A stretch of DNA of 64,000 bases from Isoetes taiwanensis (Eukaryota; Streptophyta; Lycopodiopsida; Isoetales; Isoetaceae). The stretch covers positions 17,720,825 through 17,784,824 of the forward strand of contig JAJEKV010000028.1 in NCBI GenBank assembly GCA_021234155.1, in the 5' to 3' direction. Below, one piece after another: positions 13,140 through 25,960 of this stretch (its first letter is position 1; every line of letters begins with the position of its first letter). Both the position numbers and the translations under genes were made by a program. The notes under the pieces are model-generated. The model was not told the origin of the DNA. It searched no databases and saw only the letters and a program-made list of their open reading frames with translations.

Positions 13140-13735
13140 TTGCATAATGTCATGAGGTAGTGGGAGGCGTTCCACTTGGAAAGAGCGGGACTAAACCTTC
13201 TTAACCGGTTCGAGCCCAAATGTCCTCTACGGAAGGTCTACAGCCGGACGGGCAACTCTCCCACCATAGGACTTGATCGACGATCAATGAACTTCCGAAA
13301 CATCGGCATTACCCGATTTCAAGTTTCGTTGGGCTATGATTCCAAATGCTCGAGGGGCTCATGTCCGCCCACGTTCAGTAGTGAATTGGCATTAGCGGAG
13401 TCGCGAGAATACACCATGTAGAGGGTTCGTGCTTCTTTTGCGCAAATGGCCCGTGTAACTTGGTCCCTAGGGTAATACAAACGTTTTGGATGACATGGCG
13501 AAGTCAAATCTTCATTAGAACCTTTGTCGCTTAAAGCGACAAAACTAGTAGCTTTCTGCATGAATGAAGCGAGAACACTGCGCGGTTTGATATGTTCTCT
13601 CGGACAGATCTTGAATTTTTGAACACGCTGGCGGGTTACGAAAGTGGATTCAGCGATTGGGATGGAAACCGGGCTCCGGAAGGAGGCATTGGCATTTGCC
13701 CTCTGGGAGGCGCGTAGGAAAGCACGCCGCCGGTA
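13140..13735. repeat. Inverted copy of the ~0.8-kb repeat
   Basis: Read as reverse complement, this segment reproduces the order of copies 1 and 2. AATGTCATGAGGTAGTGG at 13.14 kb matches the end of copy 2 near 12.4 kb inverted. CCATGTAGAGGGTT at 13.42 kb matches AACCCTTTACATGG near 12.11 kb. GGTTTGATATGTTCTC near 13.59 kb matches the GAACATATCAAACC of copy 1 near 11.14 kb. GGCATTTGCCCTC near 13.69 kb matches GAGGGCAAATGCC near 11.03 kb. The copy is therefore about 600 bp and opposite in orientation. Confidence 0.75.
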
Positions 13736-13774
13736 ACCTTTGATGATGTCCGCGTCTCACGGGAGTGCGGCCTC

Positions 13775-14905
13775 TCAACATGCCCGTGAGCTCCAGCATG
13801 CCACATAGAGGCTCTCCCAACATGCCTCATTGAGCTCTAGCATGCCACTAGGCTCCAGCGTGCCACCTGGGCTCCAGCAGCCGCTGGAAACGATAAGAAT
13901 CAATTGGGCACCTCGATAACCCGCATTCTTTGGACTCATATTTTGCCAGGAAGGACTCAATTAATAGCGTGGGCTCCAACATGCCACCCTAGGCTCCAAC
14001 GACCTCTTGGCCAAGCATGCCCTGGGCTCCAACATGCCACCCTAGCATGTTTCCTAGGCTCCAACATGCCGCAAGGCTTCTTATGCCCGCGTAAGCTCCA
14101 GCATGCCGCCTGGGTTAGTTTTTGCCTCCTTGAGCTCTAGCATGCCACTGGGCTAAGCGTTGCCACCTGGGCTCTATGATTAGATGCCGCCCTAGGCCCA
14201 ACATGCCAAAATGGCTAAAGGGCCACCTAGGCTCAAGCGTGCCAGGTGGGAAACATCACCTTTGTTTTAGCCAACATGCCATGTAGGCTCAAACATGCCA
14301 TCTAGGCTCCAACATGCCACCTAGGCTCAAACATGCCGCGTGGGCTCAGCATGCCACCTAGCATGCTCAGGCTCAACATTGCCACCTAGGCTCCAACATG
14401 CCACACTGGCTCCAACATGCCACGTGAGCTCAACATGCCAGAGTTGGCTCCAGGCCCTAGGCTCAACATGCCAAGGTGTCCTGACATCACCACAGGCTTA
14501 AATATGCCAAGTTGGCTCAAACATACCACCTAGGCTCAACTTGTACCCATAGTGAGAAGCAAACATGCCACCTGAGCTCAAACATGCGAGGTGGCTCAAA
14601 CGTGCCACTAGGCTCCAACATGATAAGATTGGCTCAAGCATGCCATGGGCCTCCAGCGTGCCACACAGGCTCCAACATGCCAAGGTGACTCAGAAAAAGC
14701 ATACCACATGGAAACCAGCATTACCAGGCTCAGTAGCAATACCATCAGGCTCCAACATGCCAGGTGTCTCAGAAAAAGCATGCGATGAACCAACATGCAC
14801 CAAGGTGGCTCCTAACATCACCACCTAAGGCTCAAACATGCCAAGGTGGCTCCAACCACCCCAACCAACATGACAGCAAAATGGCTCAAACATGCCACCG
14901 GTTTT
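13775..14905. repeat. Minisatellite array 2 (~19-bp GGCTCAAACATGCCA units)
   Basis: This is the same degenerate ~19-bp unit as in the array at 8.74-10.83 kb, on the same strand (GGCTCCAACATGCCACCTA, GGCTCAAACATGCCA). It starts directly after the inverted 0.8-kb repeat and ends abruptly at an AT-rich sequence near 14.9 kb. Copies vary by substitutions and short indels. No coding function is inferred. Confidence 0.85.
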
Positions 14906-17800
14906 AAAAACATAGTTTAATGTAAAATCTAGCAAATTTATATCTTGTTATATATTAAATCCGATTACATATGTTATATGTAAGGACAAATTATTAGGTA
15001 GAGGTTAAACATTTTTCGAACCCCTGATCCCAATGGTTTCTTGTGCAAGGTGCATTACACACATATATTGAGTTCAAATGCTAGTAATAAGTCTTGTTTA
15101 TTAGACTCTTAGTTTGGTTGAACCCATGAAATAGCAAACTTGGGGAATTATAAATCGTTTAAGCGACCAGGCCGGATTGGGGTTTGCACCAAAAAGGGTT
15201 GCTATCCCCATCGGCAGGCACCCTCTCTTAAGAAAAAACTAAACCCGGTATACTTGTTTAGTTTGCGATCCTATTGTTTTAACTTAGTATGAAAAATCGG
15301 GGCCCATATGGGCCATGGCCAAAATGACCAGGGTGTGCATGCGGGCCACATCAAAAGCCATTTAATTGGCCATGATCATATAAACCGAATATAAAGCGTA
15401 ACCTATAAAAAAAACCCCCCTGCGAAAAATAATGAAACATATGTTGAAAATTAAATCTAAAACTTAATATATGTGAAAAAGAGAAAAGTGAGCCAAGATG
15501 GATGGCTAGATTTTGAGAGATGGGACGGTTGAGATTGTGATCCCTCTTAGTGTAATCCTATTGGTTGCACTAAGGAGATGGACGCATAGATTTTTGCCAA
15601 AGATGGATTCGTTGAGATGGCAATCCACGTACTCTCATCCTATTGGTTGAACGAAATGCCGGTTCCCCTTCGCCGATTTCCTCTTGCCTGCTTAAGCGCC
15701 CAGGATCTGTGACTAATGACGTCCAGGCGGCCACTACATCTAAGCCATGGTGATCCTCAGGGCCATGGTTAAGCCCTGTCTTCAGTCACCGCAATTTCGA
15801 TTATGCAGTGGCTCACGATTTTCGTGGCACGCGCCACCTCAAATTTGGGCGGTGCTGTAGTGCTCTCGATTTCTCGGTGGCTCAGAGTTAACTCTTAAAT
15901 TTTTTGGTCGAGGTAATGTATTTGTGAACTTATTTGAAGTTTGATTTTAGAAGGCGGTATGATATGATGCAACCAGGGCAGCGACTATGGCTCGCTGTTT
16001 CTTCAACGTAGATTTCTTGTGTCGGCCAGATCCCACACTTTTATTTCTAAAGGGCATTCTTGCTTGGGGATATTATTCTTCGCTTCTTCTCATTGTTCAA
16101 TATGAGGCTCGCCTTGAATCCTTGGTTTTGAAACTTGAAAGTGAGAGCATGTCTAGCTGCGTTATGATCTTGGAGCTCGACACGAGGTTCATATTCGAAG
16201 GCGGGAGAGGAGGAAAAAATGAGAGGAATGTTTGTAACACTCTATTCTATGCTTCCCAAAGTCTCAGCAAAGGTATTTCTTTTATGCAAAACCATAAAAC
16301 TGTTTTGTGCAATGAGACAATGATCCGAACTAGAAACACTACTTTGGTCCGGGATTTTTGTAGTCAAAACTGAATTATTCTTCTTCTTTTATTCAAAAGA
16401 GTTATGCATCTAAATGCAAACTGATTTTTTGGTTTAACCCATGTTTTCGTGGAACAAATCGACCATAGTTGATAACGCAATCGGCCCTCAGATCAAGTCT
16501 CGGAGCAAGATTTTCAAAATTTATTGAAGAAGGGGAGTTCAAAACACTGCTCGGCCAAGTATCGGAATATAGCAGCCAAGAAGGCACATCAAATCCGAGT
16601 TGTCTCCAAAGGCTAGCCGGCATAGTAATCATAGTTTTCCTTGAGTTCCAAGCTATTAAATATTGTCCTACTTTGCACTTTTATGATGCAAAATAAAAAT
16701 TTCCTGTATTAAAGGAGAACATATTGTATTGAATTTCCGTAAAAAGAGAACATACGATGAATGGTCATGAACTCGCATCTTATGTTCACTTTTTTCCTTA
16801 AATAATATAAGAAATTTGATTATATTGTCTCTTTATGTGCAATTAAGTACTAAATTAAGTACTAAATGAAATGTTGCACCAAGAAATATGTAACAAATTC
16901 TAAAAGTGACAAGGATACAATACTAAGAAACACTTGTACAAAGCAAAAACAAGTGACCTTTTTCTCGATCAATAGGTAATAACATCACATACTTTTAATT
17001 AGAAACCACAATGTTCTTATTTGCAACATTGTTTCCACGCGTCTTGACATTGCATTATTTACATGTAGACATTTATTTGATATGCCACGTGTCAATATCT
17101 CATTAGTTAAACAACCACACTAGAAACTCAATTTTTTTTTCTATGTGTTATTATATTACTTTTACATGTCCTCATTTTAAGAAAACAATAGCTAGATTTC
17201 AATAACACATGTAGTGTTTTCGTAAATTAAAAAAGGCCATGCGTGGTTTTCTTAATTTTGCAAAAAACAACACTTGAAACGACATTATGGTCCATATTGA
17301 GGAAAAGAACATTTGAAAATATTATTTTTCTATTTCCTACGTGTTTTTTATAGTTCTTTTATTTCTAGTGTTGTAATTTAGTTTTTCGGGTGTAGTAAAA
17401 ATTAAAACCTATCGTGCTATTTTAAAGCTAAACAAAGCGTGATTTTACAAAAAACAGGAAGGAAAAGTACACGTTGACAAAATTCACAAAACTATATCAA
17501 TTTTTTCACGCGTGGATTTTTACGCCAAAAGACCACTGTGGAAATTTTTGCCAAAACCACCATCTCTTTGTGGATAAACGGGCCACGTGGACTTTTTAGG
17601 ACCATTTTGGTGTTGTTTTGGCATAAAACAACACTTGCACAACAAAAAAACAACTGTGGACCAAAATTGGGGTCGGTGTGTGCTGCTCATACTCCAATAG
17701 TCCAGTGTACGCACTGTGGTCAGCTTCAGGTCCTCAAAAGCTCTGTCCCTAAGAATGTTAACTATCTCCAACCCTTTTTCAAGATCATAGGGTTCTCCAG
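14906..17800. other. AT-rich spacer, no gene seen
   Basis: This is mostly AT-rich sequence with short poly-A and poly-T runs. I found no domain on either strand. A diverged tandem duplication of about 85 bp lies at about 15.49-15.66 kb, where GGATGG(C)TAGA-TTTTG and AATCCTATTGGTTG-like strings occur twice. An open frame of 128 codons at 15987-16373 (plus) has no recognisable features and is not called. Confidence 0.5.
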
Positions 17801-20800
17801 GTGGCGGGGTTCCATCTCATAGCCTTCATCCCATTGGGATATTCGCAATACCTCGGCCCCATAGTCCCTGCTCTGGCGGCCGGGGGTCATCCTCCTTTAT
17901 CATGTATCAGAATCCTCTCCTCCATATTCCCGAGGAGGGTTTCAGCACACCAAGACAATTGAAATGAATATAGAGGTGGATAATTTTGTTATAGACCAAC
18001 TCGAATAACCAAAAAACACATGATAGAAGGAATAATTTTCAATTGTATTCATAAAGATAGTAATTACAATCGATGGAAAGAAAGATATATCATATTATAA
18101 AGTGGCTAAAGAATTTGCCAACCCTAAAATTCCACAATCACGCAATGTAATACAATCGTGAAGTACAATTAATTTAAGAGCTAGGTCCTCCCCTCTTCAT
18201 CAAGTAGGCCTAGGAGGTGGTGGTGGAGGCGGTAGGTGTCGCAGCCAGAGTCACCAGGGTCTCATTGTGGCAGCCGCAAGAGATACAACCTCCGGTGGAT
18301 AGGCAACGGCCAATGGGGCTGCCGTGAGAAGCTTCATGCTCATCCAGGTGCAAATATCGACCCAAAGGCCGTCTGGGGCAAGATCCGTCGCACGCAGTAC
18401 ATAAGTAAACGAGATAGGGAGCCGTGGGTCGCCGGGGCAGGGAGAGAGCACGAGGGCCCACCACACGGCTTCAGCCTCCGCCCCAAACCCGCTATAAAAA
18501 GTTGACTTGCCCTCACAAGGTCGACAAAAGAACGGGTAAGGTGGTTACCCCGATACCTTCCCCTTGGCGGGGCCCCATGTGGGCCACCCCTTATCCAAAT
18601 CCATGGAAACCTCTTCCTTAAAGTTCTTCTTTACCTCCTCCTTCATATGAGCGGGGTTATGATATAAATCCTCTCCCTGCGTCATAGAACCCGAGGGAAC
18701 CTCCAACCATTATTATTTGGGACGGAGGCCCCATAGCCGGAAGGCATCTCGTGAGGGTCAGAGTTGGCTCACCGCAGTCCGCAGTCGGCCGTAGCAATGT
18801 CTGGCCGGGTTCGATAGTCTCTGGGAACCGAGCAACCGGCGCACCTCGAAGGTAGCTCAATAGAAGTGAAGTCGATGAAGTCATCCATACAATGCCCTGC
18901 AAGCTCATATAACACATGGTCTTTACGCTTGCGCTCTAAATCCGACCAATTATGTGATAAGTCCATAATATCATCCAAGAGAAGATATTCTTGCCCTTGG
19001 GTGATAAATAAGCGGAAGGGCATCCAAACACAAGCCTATAGCTTGCTCACGGTGGTGGCACTCTTCCGTAATCGCCTAACGAGTGAAGTAAGCCCCATGC
19101 CAATATATGTTTCGTTTTCCCCATCCTCGAAGACTCAGGGCAATTTGCCTTTCTCTGAGCAAGGTTTCATCCTCGGCATTATTTGGTCCATGAGGGATGG
19201 CTAGGTGAAAGAGCAACCTCAAGGTATTGCCGCCTCGATGCCGCACCATGGGCGTGCTTTGCCCCAACGGGAGCTTTCCCCTTGAGGACATCATATGCAT
19301 GAGTATCTCCCCCAAGCATCTCCCCGGGACTACCTCCCGCTCCGGATACAGGTTGGGGAGGATCCCCCAAGAGGAATACCATGAAGGAGCATCTCCTCCC
19401 TGTAGAAATCAAAATCCGGCAATCACGGGTGCCTGCGCATGTTGGCAAGGAGATCTAGGTGCTACGGCATAAAGGCCTGGCAGTAGGGTGAAAGGGACAC
19501 GGATCGGATCCCATTGCTCTCGGATCAGGTCATACCGCCGGCGACAAAGGTGTTGTGACCATGGCTAGAAGGGAGGAGAGGGAAGAGAAACAATTGAAAT
19601 GAACTTTAAAGTCCTTTAACTCCTTTTTTATTTAGGGGCGTCGAGCATTAACACAAAATAAATAAGTTTTTAAATACAAAACAAAAGTTTTTATTAAATA
19701 CCAAAAAAAAAATATTTACAATGCGGAGACCCTGAAATATACTAAGGTTGCTCCCCAGAATCCTAGGAGGGCTAAATCCTTAGGGCATTATGGTTTACCC
19801 TCTTTGCGTGGATGGCGCAAAGATTGAAAAATCACAGAAAAGTGCCACCAAGTAGGCTTCGTGATCTCTTGGAGTGCCAAAATTGCAAAAGGTCCGGAAG
19901 CGGAGGTGGGTCTTGAACTGTTCTTGCGATCTCGATACCCATTGCCTCTGGAAGGGTAGCTTTCCGTGTCGAAGCTGCCGACTTACGGAACTAGCGGATT
20001 TCAGCAAGGCCAAATCACCGAATTAAATTGCAAGTAAGGGATTTCCTTTGTGGAAGCTGACGGGTTTTGCAGTGACGCCGGTCGCGGCGCAGATGCCATA
20101 CCGTGGGGCCGGAGCTATCCACCGCCCGTTGTCTCATTTGGAAACATTATTCTTGCCAAAGCTTCAGAAGCGGTCTTTAGTTCTCCTTGTATTATTGCCG
20201 GTCTTCCGGGCTAAACCACTCCGGTGCTTAATGAGTGCATGTTCAGCCGGGTTGGGCACGACCCACCCGATTACCCCTCCGAATCTGCGGAGGTTCGGGC
20301 AATCCTGCTGATCCCTCTCCTCTATTCGAGCTTCTCCCGGATTTCCTCGACTCTCCACCAGATCTTCTAAATAAAACCCGTCGTGGTAGCGCTTAGTAGC
20401 TCAACACAATACCCGCTAGGAGCCCTTGAGACCATATTGATACGTATGAGTACGTCGAGATAATCTATCTTGATATGGGATTTCACCCCAACAAACCTGT
20501 GGTTATCCCGTCCCAACTGTATGGGAACCACTGTCCGCCATCGATGGCTGCAAGCCGCCCCCGAGGTTTTGTACTTCCTTCCCTAGCCGCCGTGTCTCAA
20601 GCAATCTCCGATGGTCGTCTTCCTTGCCAAGCCTCCTCACGATAAAACTACGCCTCGATGTCCTCCTCTCCGGTATGCCCTTCACATTCGAGGATAGAAT
20701 TTAATGAGCATCATGACCATGACGGTTGCTCGATAATGGTGTAGGAGAGTCGGGGAAAGATTCACGGATCGAGGAATGGCTCGGCAGATAGATAGGTAGG

Positions 20801-21556
20801 GGATCCTATCGTTATTCTCAAACCAATTTAATAGCTCATCTAGTAATGCGTCAATGAAGGTCGGGTGCATAGCCATGTACCCGGGCGATCATGGCATAAA
20901 TCTCCACTATGCTCAAAGTAGAAGGGTCCTGGCACTTGGTATGCTAGTCACAGCGGCAATAAGGTCTAGGGAAGGGCGGATGCTGACGTCAGGGGTGACG
21001 CGAGAAGCGGCAAGGGAGGCGCTTAGGGTTCCCCAAGACAAGGGCGGTCGGGCAAGGTCAAGTCCGGGTGGCGATGTATGCGCCGCTCGGGCGGTCGGTT
21101 GCGTCAAGGCAAGGCGTAACAAAGCAACAAGAAGAAATTTTAAACGCCAGTTAACTTTTGAAATTTTAAAATTTTCCTATTAACTTTTTTAATTTTATTA
21201 TTAAAAATAATTATACCTGGGCTGAAATATCAGGCATACGGTCAAGCGCCGAAGCCGGTGATTATACGTAAGTCTACCGACCGGGGTCAGTCTAAAGCAA
21301 GCTGCAAGGCTCGAAGTTGACTCGGGCGGTTCGCGTTGACTTCGGCTCGACCGTAGGTCGGCGCCGGATCGTATTTTTCGCTCTTTTCTACCGTGGGACA
21401 AAACTAAAAGCGCCGAAGTTGGTTTCGGGCCTGACCCTTGACCATTTTTCGCTGGAGACGACTGCGGTTCTAGGGTAATTCGAGTATGTCCGTCCGATGG
21501 ATGCAACTTCTCAGGCTCATTTGAGCTACTCCTGACATTTACAATTCTTCCAATTC
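17801..21556. other. Unrecognised retroelement-like sequence
   Basis: This is GC-richer, non-repetitive-looking sequence with many short open frames on the minus strand. One, at 18769-19023, reads LDDIMDLSHNWSDLERKRK and looks protein-like, but I do not recognise it. Position suggests the region is the internal part of the third LTR element, whose 5' LTR is at 43.88-45.45 kb. The sequence just left of the TTGGG target site, joined across the nested insertion, would continue that element's leader toward gag on the minus strand. No RT, protease or integrase motif was found, so the assignment is inference. Confidence 0.35.
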
Positions 21557-21561
21557 TTGGG
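21557..21561. repeat. Left target-site duplication TTGGG of the outer LTR element
   Basis: TTGGG directly precedes the left LTR (TGTTTAGTG...). The same five bases directly follow the right LTR at 43694-43698. A perfect 5-bp duplication is the integrase signature of an LTR retrotransposon. Confidence 0.85.
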
Positions 21562-22159
21562 TGTTTAGTGCGGGTTCGGGAACTCTGCAAGACAGCCCCT
21601 CTGTGAGGACCTCGTGGATCTAGCAGAGAATCCGGGGTCTATGTCACGCTGGATTTGCAAGAAGAGAACAAGAAGAAGAAAACAGTAACAAAAAGAGAAC
21701 AATGAGAGGAAAATGATAAGCTTCCTTGATATCAATGATGAACATACATGAGCTCTCTCAAATCGAGGAATCGAAAAAATAGACAAGACTCAAACTCATC
21801 TAAAACTCATGTGCTAGCTCTACTCATATATATAGTACAATGGCCTTTTGGCCCAATATAGACACTCGACCCGGTCACCGGTGCCGACTCTGGGAAGGAG
21901 GCCTGATTTGCAGGAGGAATGTTGGCGGTGCCTCTTGAAGTGCCTAGAATCCGCCGGCGGCACAAGCGGTGGCCGAGTCATCACTTGTCGCTGGCGCCTC
22001 TTGTCCCAGCAGGGCTTGGGGCTTTGGCTGCGTGGAGTGCAACTGCTTGATCTTTGTTGGGCCTTCGTTGTTGGGCGGTACTGTACCATTGAGTCCACCG
22101 ACTTGACTTGGTCGTCGTGGCCATGAATAGTCACATTACCAGGAGGCACGGGACTAACA
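21562..22159 (-). repeat. 3' LTR of the outer element
   Basis: This LTR is about 598 bp and pairs with 43115-43693. Long stretches are identical (for example AATGATAAGCTTCCTTGATA and CTAGCTCTACTCATATATAT). They alternate with short clusters of mismatches and indels, often CG-containing. On the plus strand it begins TGTTTAGTGCGGG and ends GGACTAACA. Confidence 0.9.
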
Positions 22160-22169
22160 CTCCCCCCAT
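22160..22169 (-). promoter_or_regulatory. Polypurine tract of the outer element
   Basis: On the minus strand ATGGGGGGAG ends directly at the 3' LTR start (TGTTAGTCC). A purine run in this place primes plus-strand DNA synthesis and confirms the minus-strand orientation of the element. Confidence 0.75.
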
Positions 22170-25100
22170 AGCGACACTCAGGGTGAAGAAAGGAAGTCTC
22201 CGAAGAGGCGAGGAAGCCATCCCGATTAGAAAGTCTCACGGGGAGTGAGGGCCAATTTCCCGTATGGTAAGTGCAGTAAGATCTGGCGTGTTGAAGGAGT
22301 GTTGACCCAAGAGGCGGGGATCGGCGTCCCGATGAGAAAGGCCGAGGCGCACCATGTCTTCAAGGCTGACGCATGGGCCCGAGAAGAAACAACCGGCACT
22401 CCATGAGAAGGCGTCCGAGACCAAAGGCACCGGACATTGGCATTCGATTGCGTTAAAAGATGGGACGCCGTACCCGATTTAAAGAGCTGACCGGGATGCA
22501 TTTGAGGAGCAGCACGAAAACGTTTTGCCCGATTGTACTGAAGGATCACGTGAGGTGGCGTGCGCAAGAAGGTGTCAAGACCATGAAAGCATCATCGTAT
22601 GCGTTTGCCAATCACGCCATTGGGAATATAGATCAATTAGTAGTGTTATCAAGGGTGGCACCATCCTCCCAATTGGGCGGCGATAAAAGCGGGGGATCCC
22701 ACGGAGATCCGTCGAGATCGGAGGCGGAGTCCATCCAAAGATGGGCCATCCATGACCTTGGTCAAGGGGAGGCATGTCGAGGTGAGGAACCCGGGGTGGA
22801 GGGACACCCGGGGAAGCATAGGGAGAGGGACCATGCCGTGGTAAAATTTCTTGAAACTACTCCCGAATTCCGCGGACAAAGAGCGGATCAAGAGCTTTAC
22901 ACCAATGGTCAGACGAAGGGAGGGAGCCGAGAATTTACCGGAGGGCTATCCCAAGTAGGGAATTTGTCTTACTATCGAAGAAGAGCACTTGATTGATTGT
23001 AACCCGCGAGGTCTTGCATATTTCAATACAAAGGGAAGATCCCACCGGGATGTCCCGAGATACTTCCTTATCGTTCTGTGGCCCTCGGCTTGCCGAGAGA
23101 GGCAAATGATGAGCGAAGCTCGGCATGTACTCTTGATGAAGAGCATGTGTCCGATCATGATCGGGCAGATAGGATTGTTATCAAAAGCAACCATTGAAGT
23201 GTGGGATCACCGACGAAAGTTCGACGATGTGGCCCATCTGAAATTTGTCACGTGTATCAGCGAGATAGAAATCATGAAAATATGCGCCATTGGTGAACAA
23301 CTCCGAAGGTGATCATATCCGGATGCGTCCGATGAATGAGATCAAAGACTAAAGGGGGCGCAGAATAAACCTTTGTCTTCAACAGAGGTCTGGCCCAGAT
23401 CGAAGAAAAATCTGGAAAAGCTTGCAGGGGGAACATCAAGCTGGGACCATCAGCTGTATGCGCGTAAGAAAGAGGTGGCTGGTGGGCAACCACATAATCC
23501 GAGATAACTAGAAGGAATAGGGAAGTCAACAAAGCGGGGTTGAGGAGCAATGGTAACATAGCCTTCAAGTTTGGCCTGAGCCTCATCAGCAGACTGAATA
23601 GCCTGCTGTAGCTGTTGTTCGAGATCACGGATCCGGTTCTCCTTGTCTAACAGAAGGCGGACTGGGTCGCGGACCGTTCACGAAGTTGTGACATGGGAGG
23701 AGGATGGCCCAGGAGCAGTGAGTCGTGAGCTTGGCAATCTCCCGATCATCATCAAGAACTTTCTGTTTCTGAGCCTCCGTAAGCTGATCTTGGAGAGATG
23801 TGGTGAGAGGTTTCGCGTGGAAAGCTTCGAGCTTCCAAAGAGGCAATTTGGCGTCCGGGCCACGTTGTAAGGTCTTGAGCTTGAGTGTTGTAATGCCGAG
23901 GGAGTTACGTATCTGGTGTGTCGGTTTGGCAATTTTTTTTCCTTGTGTCAACCAAAGAGAGTCTCTCTTGCCTTGACCTGCTCCCGATAATTCACGAAGG
24001 GTGGTGCTTGAAGTGAGCACTGCTGATCGGGTAAGCGATAATCTGATGTTGGGCAGCCTTGAGATCTTCCGCGGCCTGTAAAAAGAGCCTCGTCGCTTGT
24101 CTTGAAGCTGGGTCTCAGGCATTCACTTGCGTGGTAGCAGCTTGAAGGTCCACGGTGAACAGCGCCGGAGGCCTCGGGGGCGTTTGAACCCCATTCATGA
24201 AGCTTCTTGGGATTCTTGTATCTTGAGAGCAGCGGTTTCGAACATCCTGCTGATATTGATACAAAAGTCAACAGGTCTTTGTGGTGGAGGAGCCTGCTGT
24301 TGCCTTGTTTTGCGATGTTTGTGAGACATGATGTGTTGGAATGCTTTGATTACGTAGCGGAGGAGGAGCGAGGCGGTGACATGTGAGTGCGGAATTTTGA
24401 CATGACAGGAAGAAGAAGGGCGTGAAGTGCGACTTGGTGAGTCCGAGGAAGGGACCACAGTGGAATCATGAGAATGAGGGAGGTGTGGGAGGAAAGTAAT
24501 GAGGATGAGAGCTTGAAGATGGCCTCCCACGGAAACTTCAAAGATAGAAGGGGTAGCCGAAGGCGGTCAACTTCTTGGAGAAGGCGGTAGAATAACAATT
24601 GGGGCCAATCAATGTGGTGGTTGGAGCGGTAGCGTTGATCACCATATTATAGAAAGGTTTATTGGATATGGGTGTTCTTGATAGAATACCCAAGGAACTA
24701 GCGCCCACGAAACTTAACAAAAGTTTCATGGGGCTTGTCAATAGCCCCAATGTCGGCGATGCACGTTAAGCGATAGCGGGAGCACCAAACTTAGTGACAT
24801 CTAGATCACGAATGGCGGACAAGATAAACAAGGGGTTTGCAAAGGGATATGGAATACCTCGGTAAATTTAGGTCTTTGGGTCGTGAAAAATGGTGGTGCC
24901 ATCGACCACGTAGTGTATCCATCGCGCGGCTGTTGACGATGTGATGTGGCGAGGAACCGCCTTCAACCGGTCTGCGGATTTGGTTTGGAAGTTCCATTTT
25001 TGAAAAATTCGTAAAAAGCTTTTACGCGGTTGCGACTTCACGATTAGGGCCAACAAGGGCTTCACGGAAAGTGGGCGTCAAGAAGGATCTTGACTAAAAA

Positions 25101-25960
25101 AGAGCGGTTCCCCAGGGGAGCAAGCTTGAAGTGTAGGAAATTTTGGGGCAGCCATGGCAAAGAGCTTGAGAAAGAACGTGATGCAAAGGCGGGAGAGCGG
25201 AGGGCCGAAGGGACGAAAGCCTTGAGAGAAAAAAAAGGTTTAGGGCGCGCCAAATGGAAGGTATGATGAGGGCTTAAATCAGAAGATTGATGGTGGTGCC
25301 AGTCGAAGATGCCAAGGAGGGATTGAGAGGCAAAAATTTGGCTAAGTCCCCGAACAACAAAGGGAGAAGCAATGAACGGTAGAGATGAGGTATGGAGAGA
25401 ATGATCGGATGTGACAGGTGGCCAAAGGACACACATTAATGTTCGATGGGTATGAAAAAGAAAGAATGGCATTTAATGCTGGCAACTCAAAGTGGGATAT
25501 CATTAAAGCGAAGGTGTCGAGGAAGGTACCATGGCTAGATATCGGCGGGAGAAAAGATTCCCCATTTAACCGGCCTTGCATTGCAACCCCGTTGCCCGAA
25601 TTTTTTGATTGGTCCACGTCGGACAGGGAGTTCCTCGGTTGGCTATATAAGAGAAGGGTTGAGGTTGAAGCGGAGACACCGATGGCGCTTCGGTATGTCT
25701 GGCCGCTGGTTTGCATGACAAATGCACTATGCCTTCCAACTGCACAGAGTGGATTACGTGCAAAATGGATTATGCGGACCTCTGGCGGTGCTACAATCAT
25801 TGGCATTGCTATAGCCCGGGTGGTGTCGGCATGGTGAAAGCATGCCGATCCCCACACCAGCGGGATGGAGGTGATTACACTTTTCTTATTTGGGACCCTG
25901 AGCACAACTAGTACCACATCTGCGGTATCACCCTGCTCGAACCCGGGTAGAGGGTTTTCT
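22170..25960 (-). pseudogene. Additional 3' reading frame of the outer element (coiled-coil protein, broken)
   Basis: About 3.8 kb lie between the end of integrase and the polypurine tract, more than a standard Gypsy element needs. On the minus strand the region reads as one broken coding frame. A start-like MAAPKFPTLQACSPGE occurs near 25.15 kb, followed by ALVGPNREVATA and AFYEFFKNGTSKPNPQT near 25.0 kb. A helical segment LTEAQKQKVLDDDREIAKL lies near 23.75 kb. A clean heptad-like stretch with KENRIRDLEQQLQQAIQ and SADEAQAKLE runs at about 23.56-23.65 kb. This suggests a coiled-coil protein. Tat-lineage elements are known to carry extra open reading frames and Athila elements an env-like one in this position. 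I cannot identify this protein further. Many frameshifts are present. Confidence 0.5.

Noticed and set aside
8740-14905. Possible CRISPR-like array
   Set aside because: Units are degenerate, adjacent without unique spacers of constant length, and lie in a plant genome. It is a minisatellite.
15987-16373. 128-codon plus-strand open frame
   Set aside because: No motif, signal, homologue I recognise, or promoter. The length is compatible with chance.
22460-22996. 178-codon plus-strand open frame
   Set aside because: It is antisense to the retroelement's 3' coding region and shows no protein features of its own.
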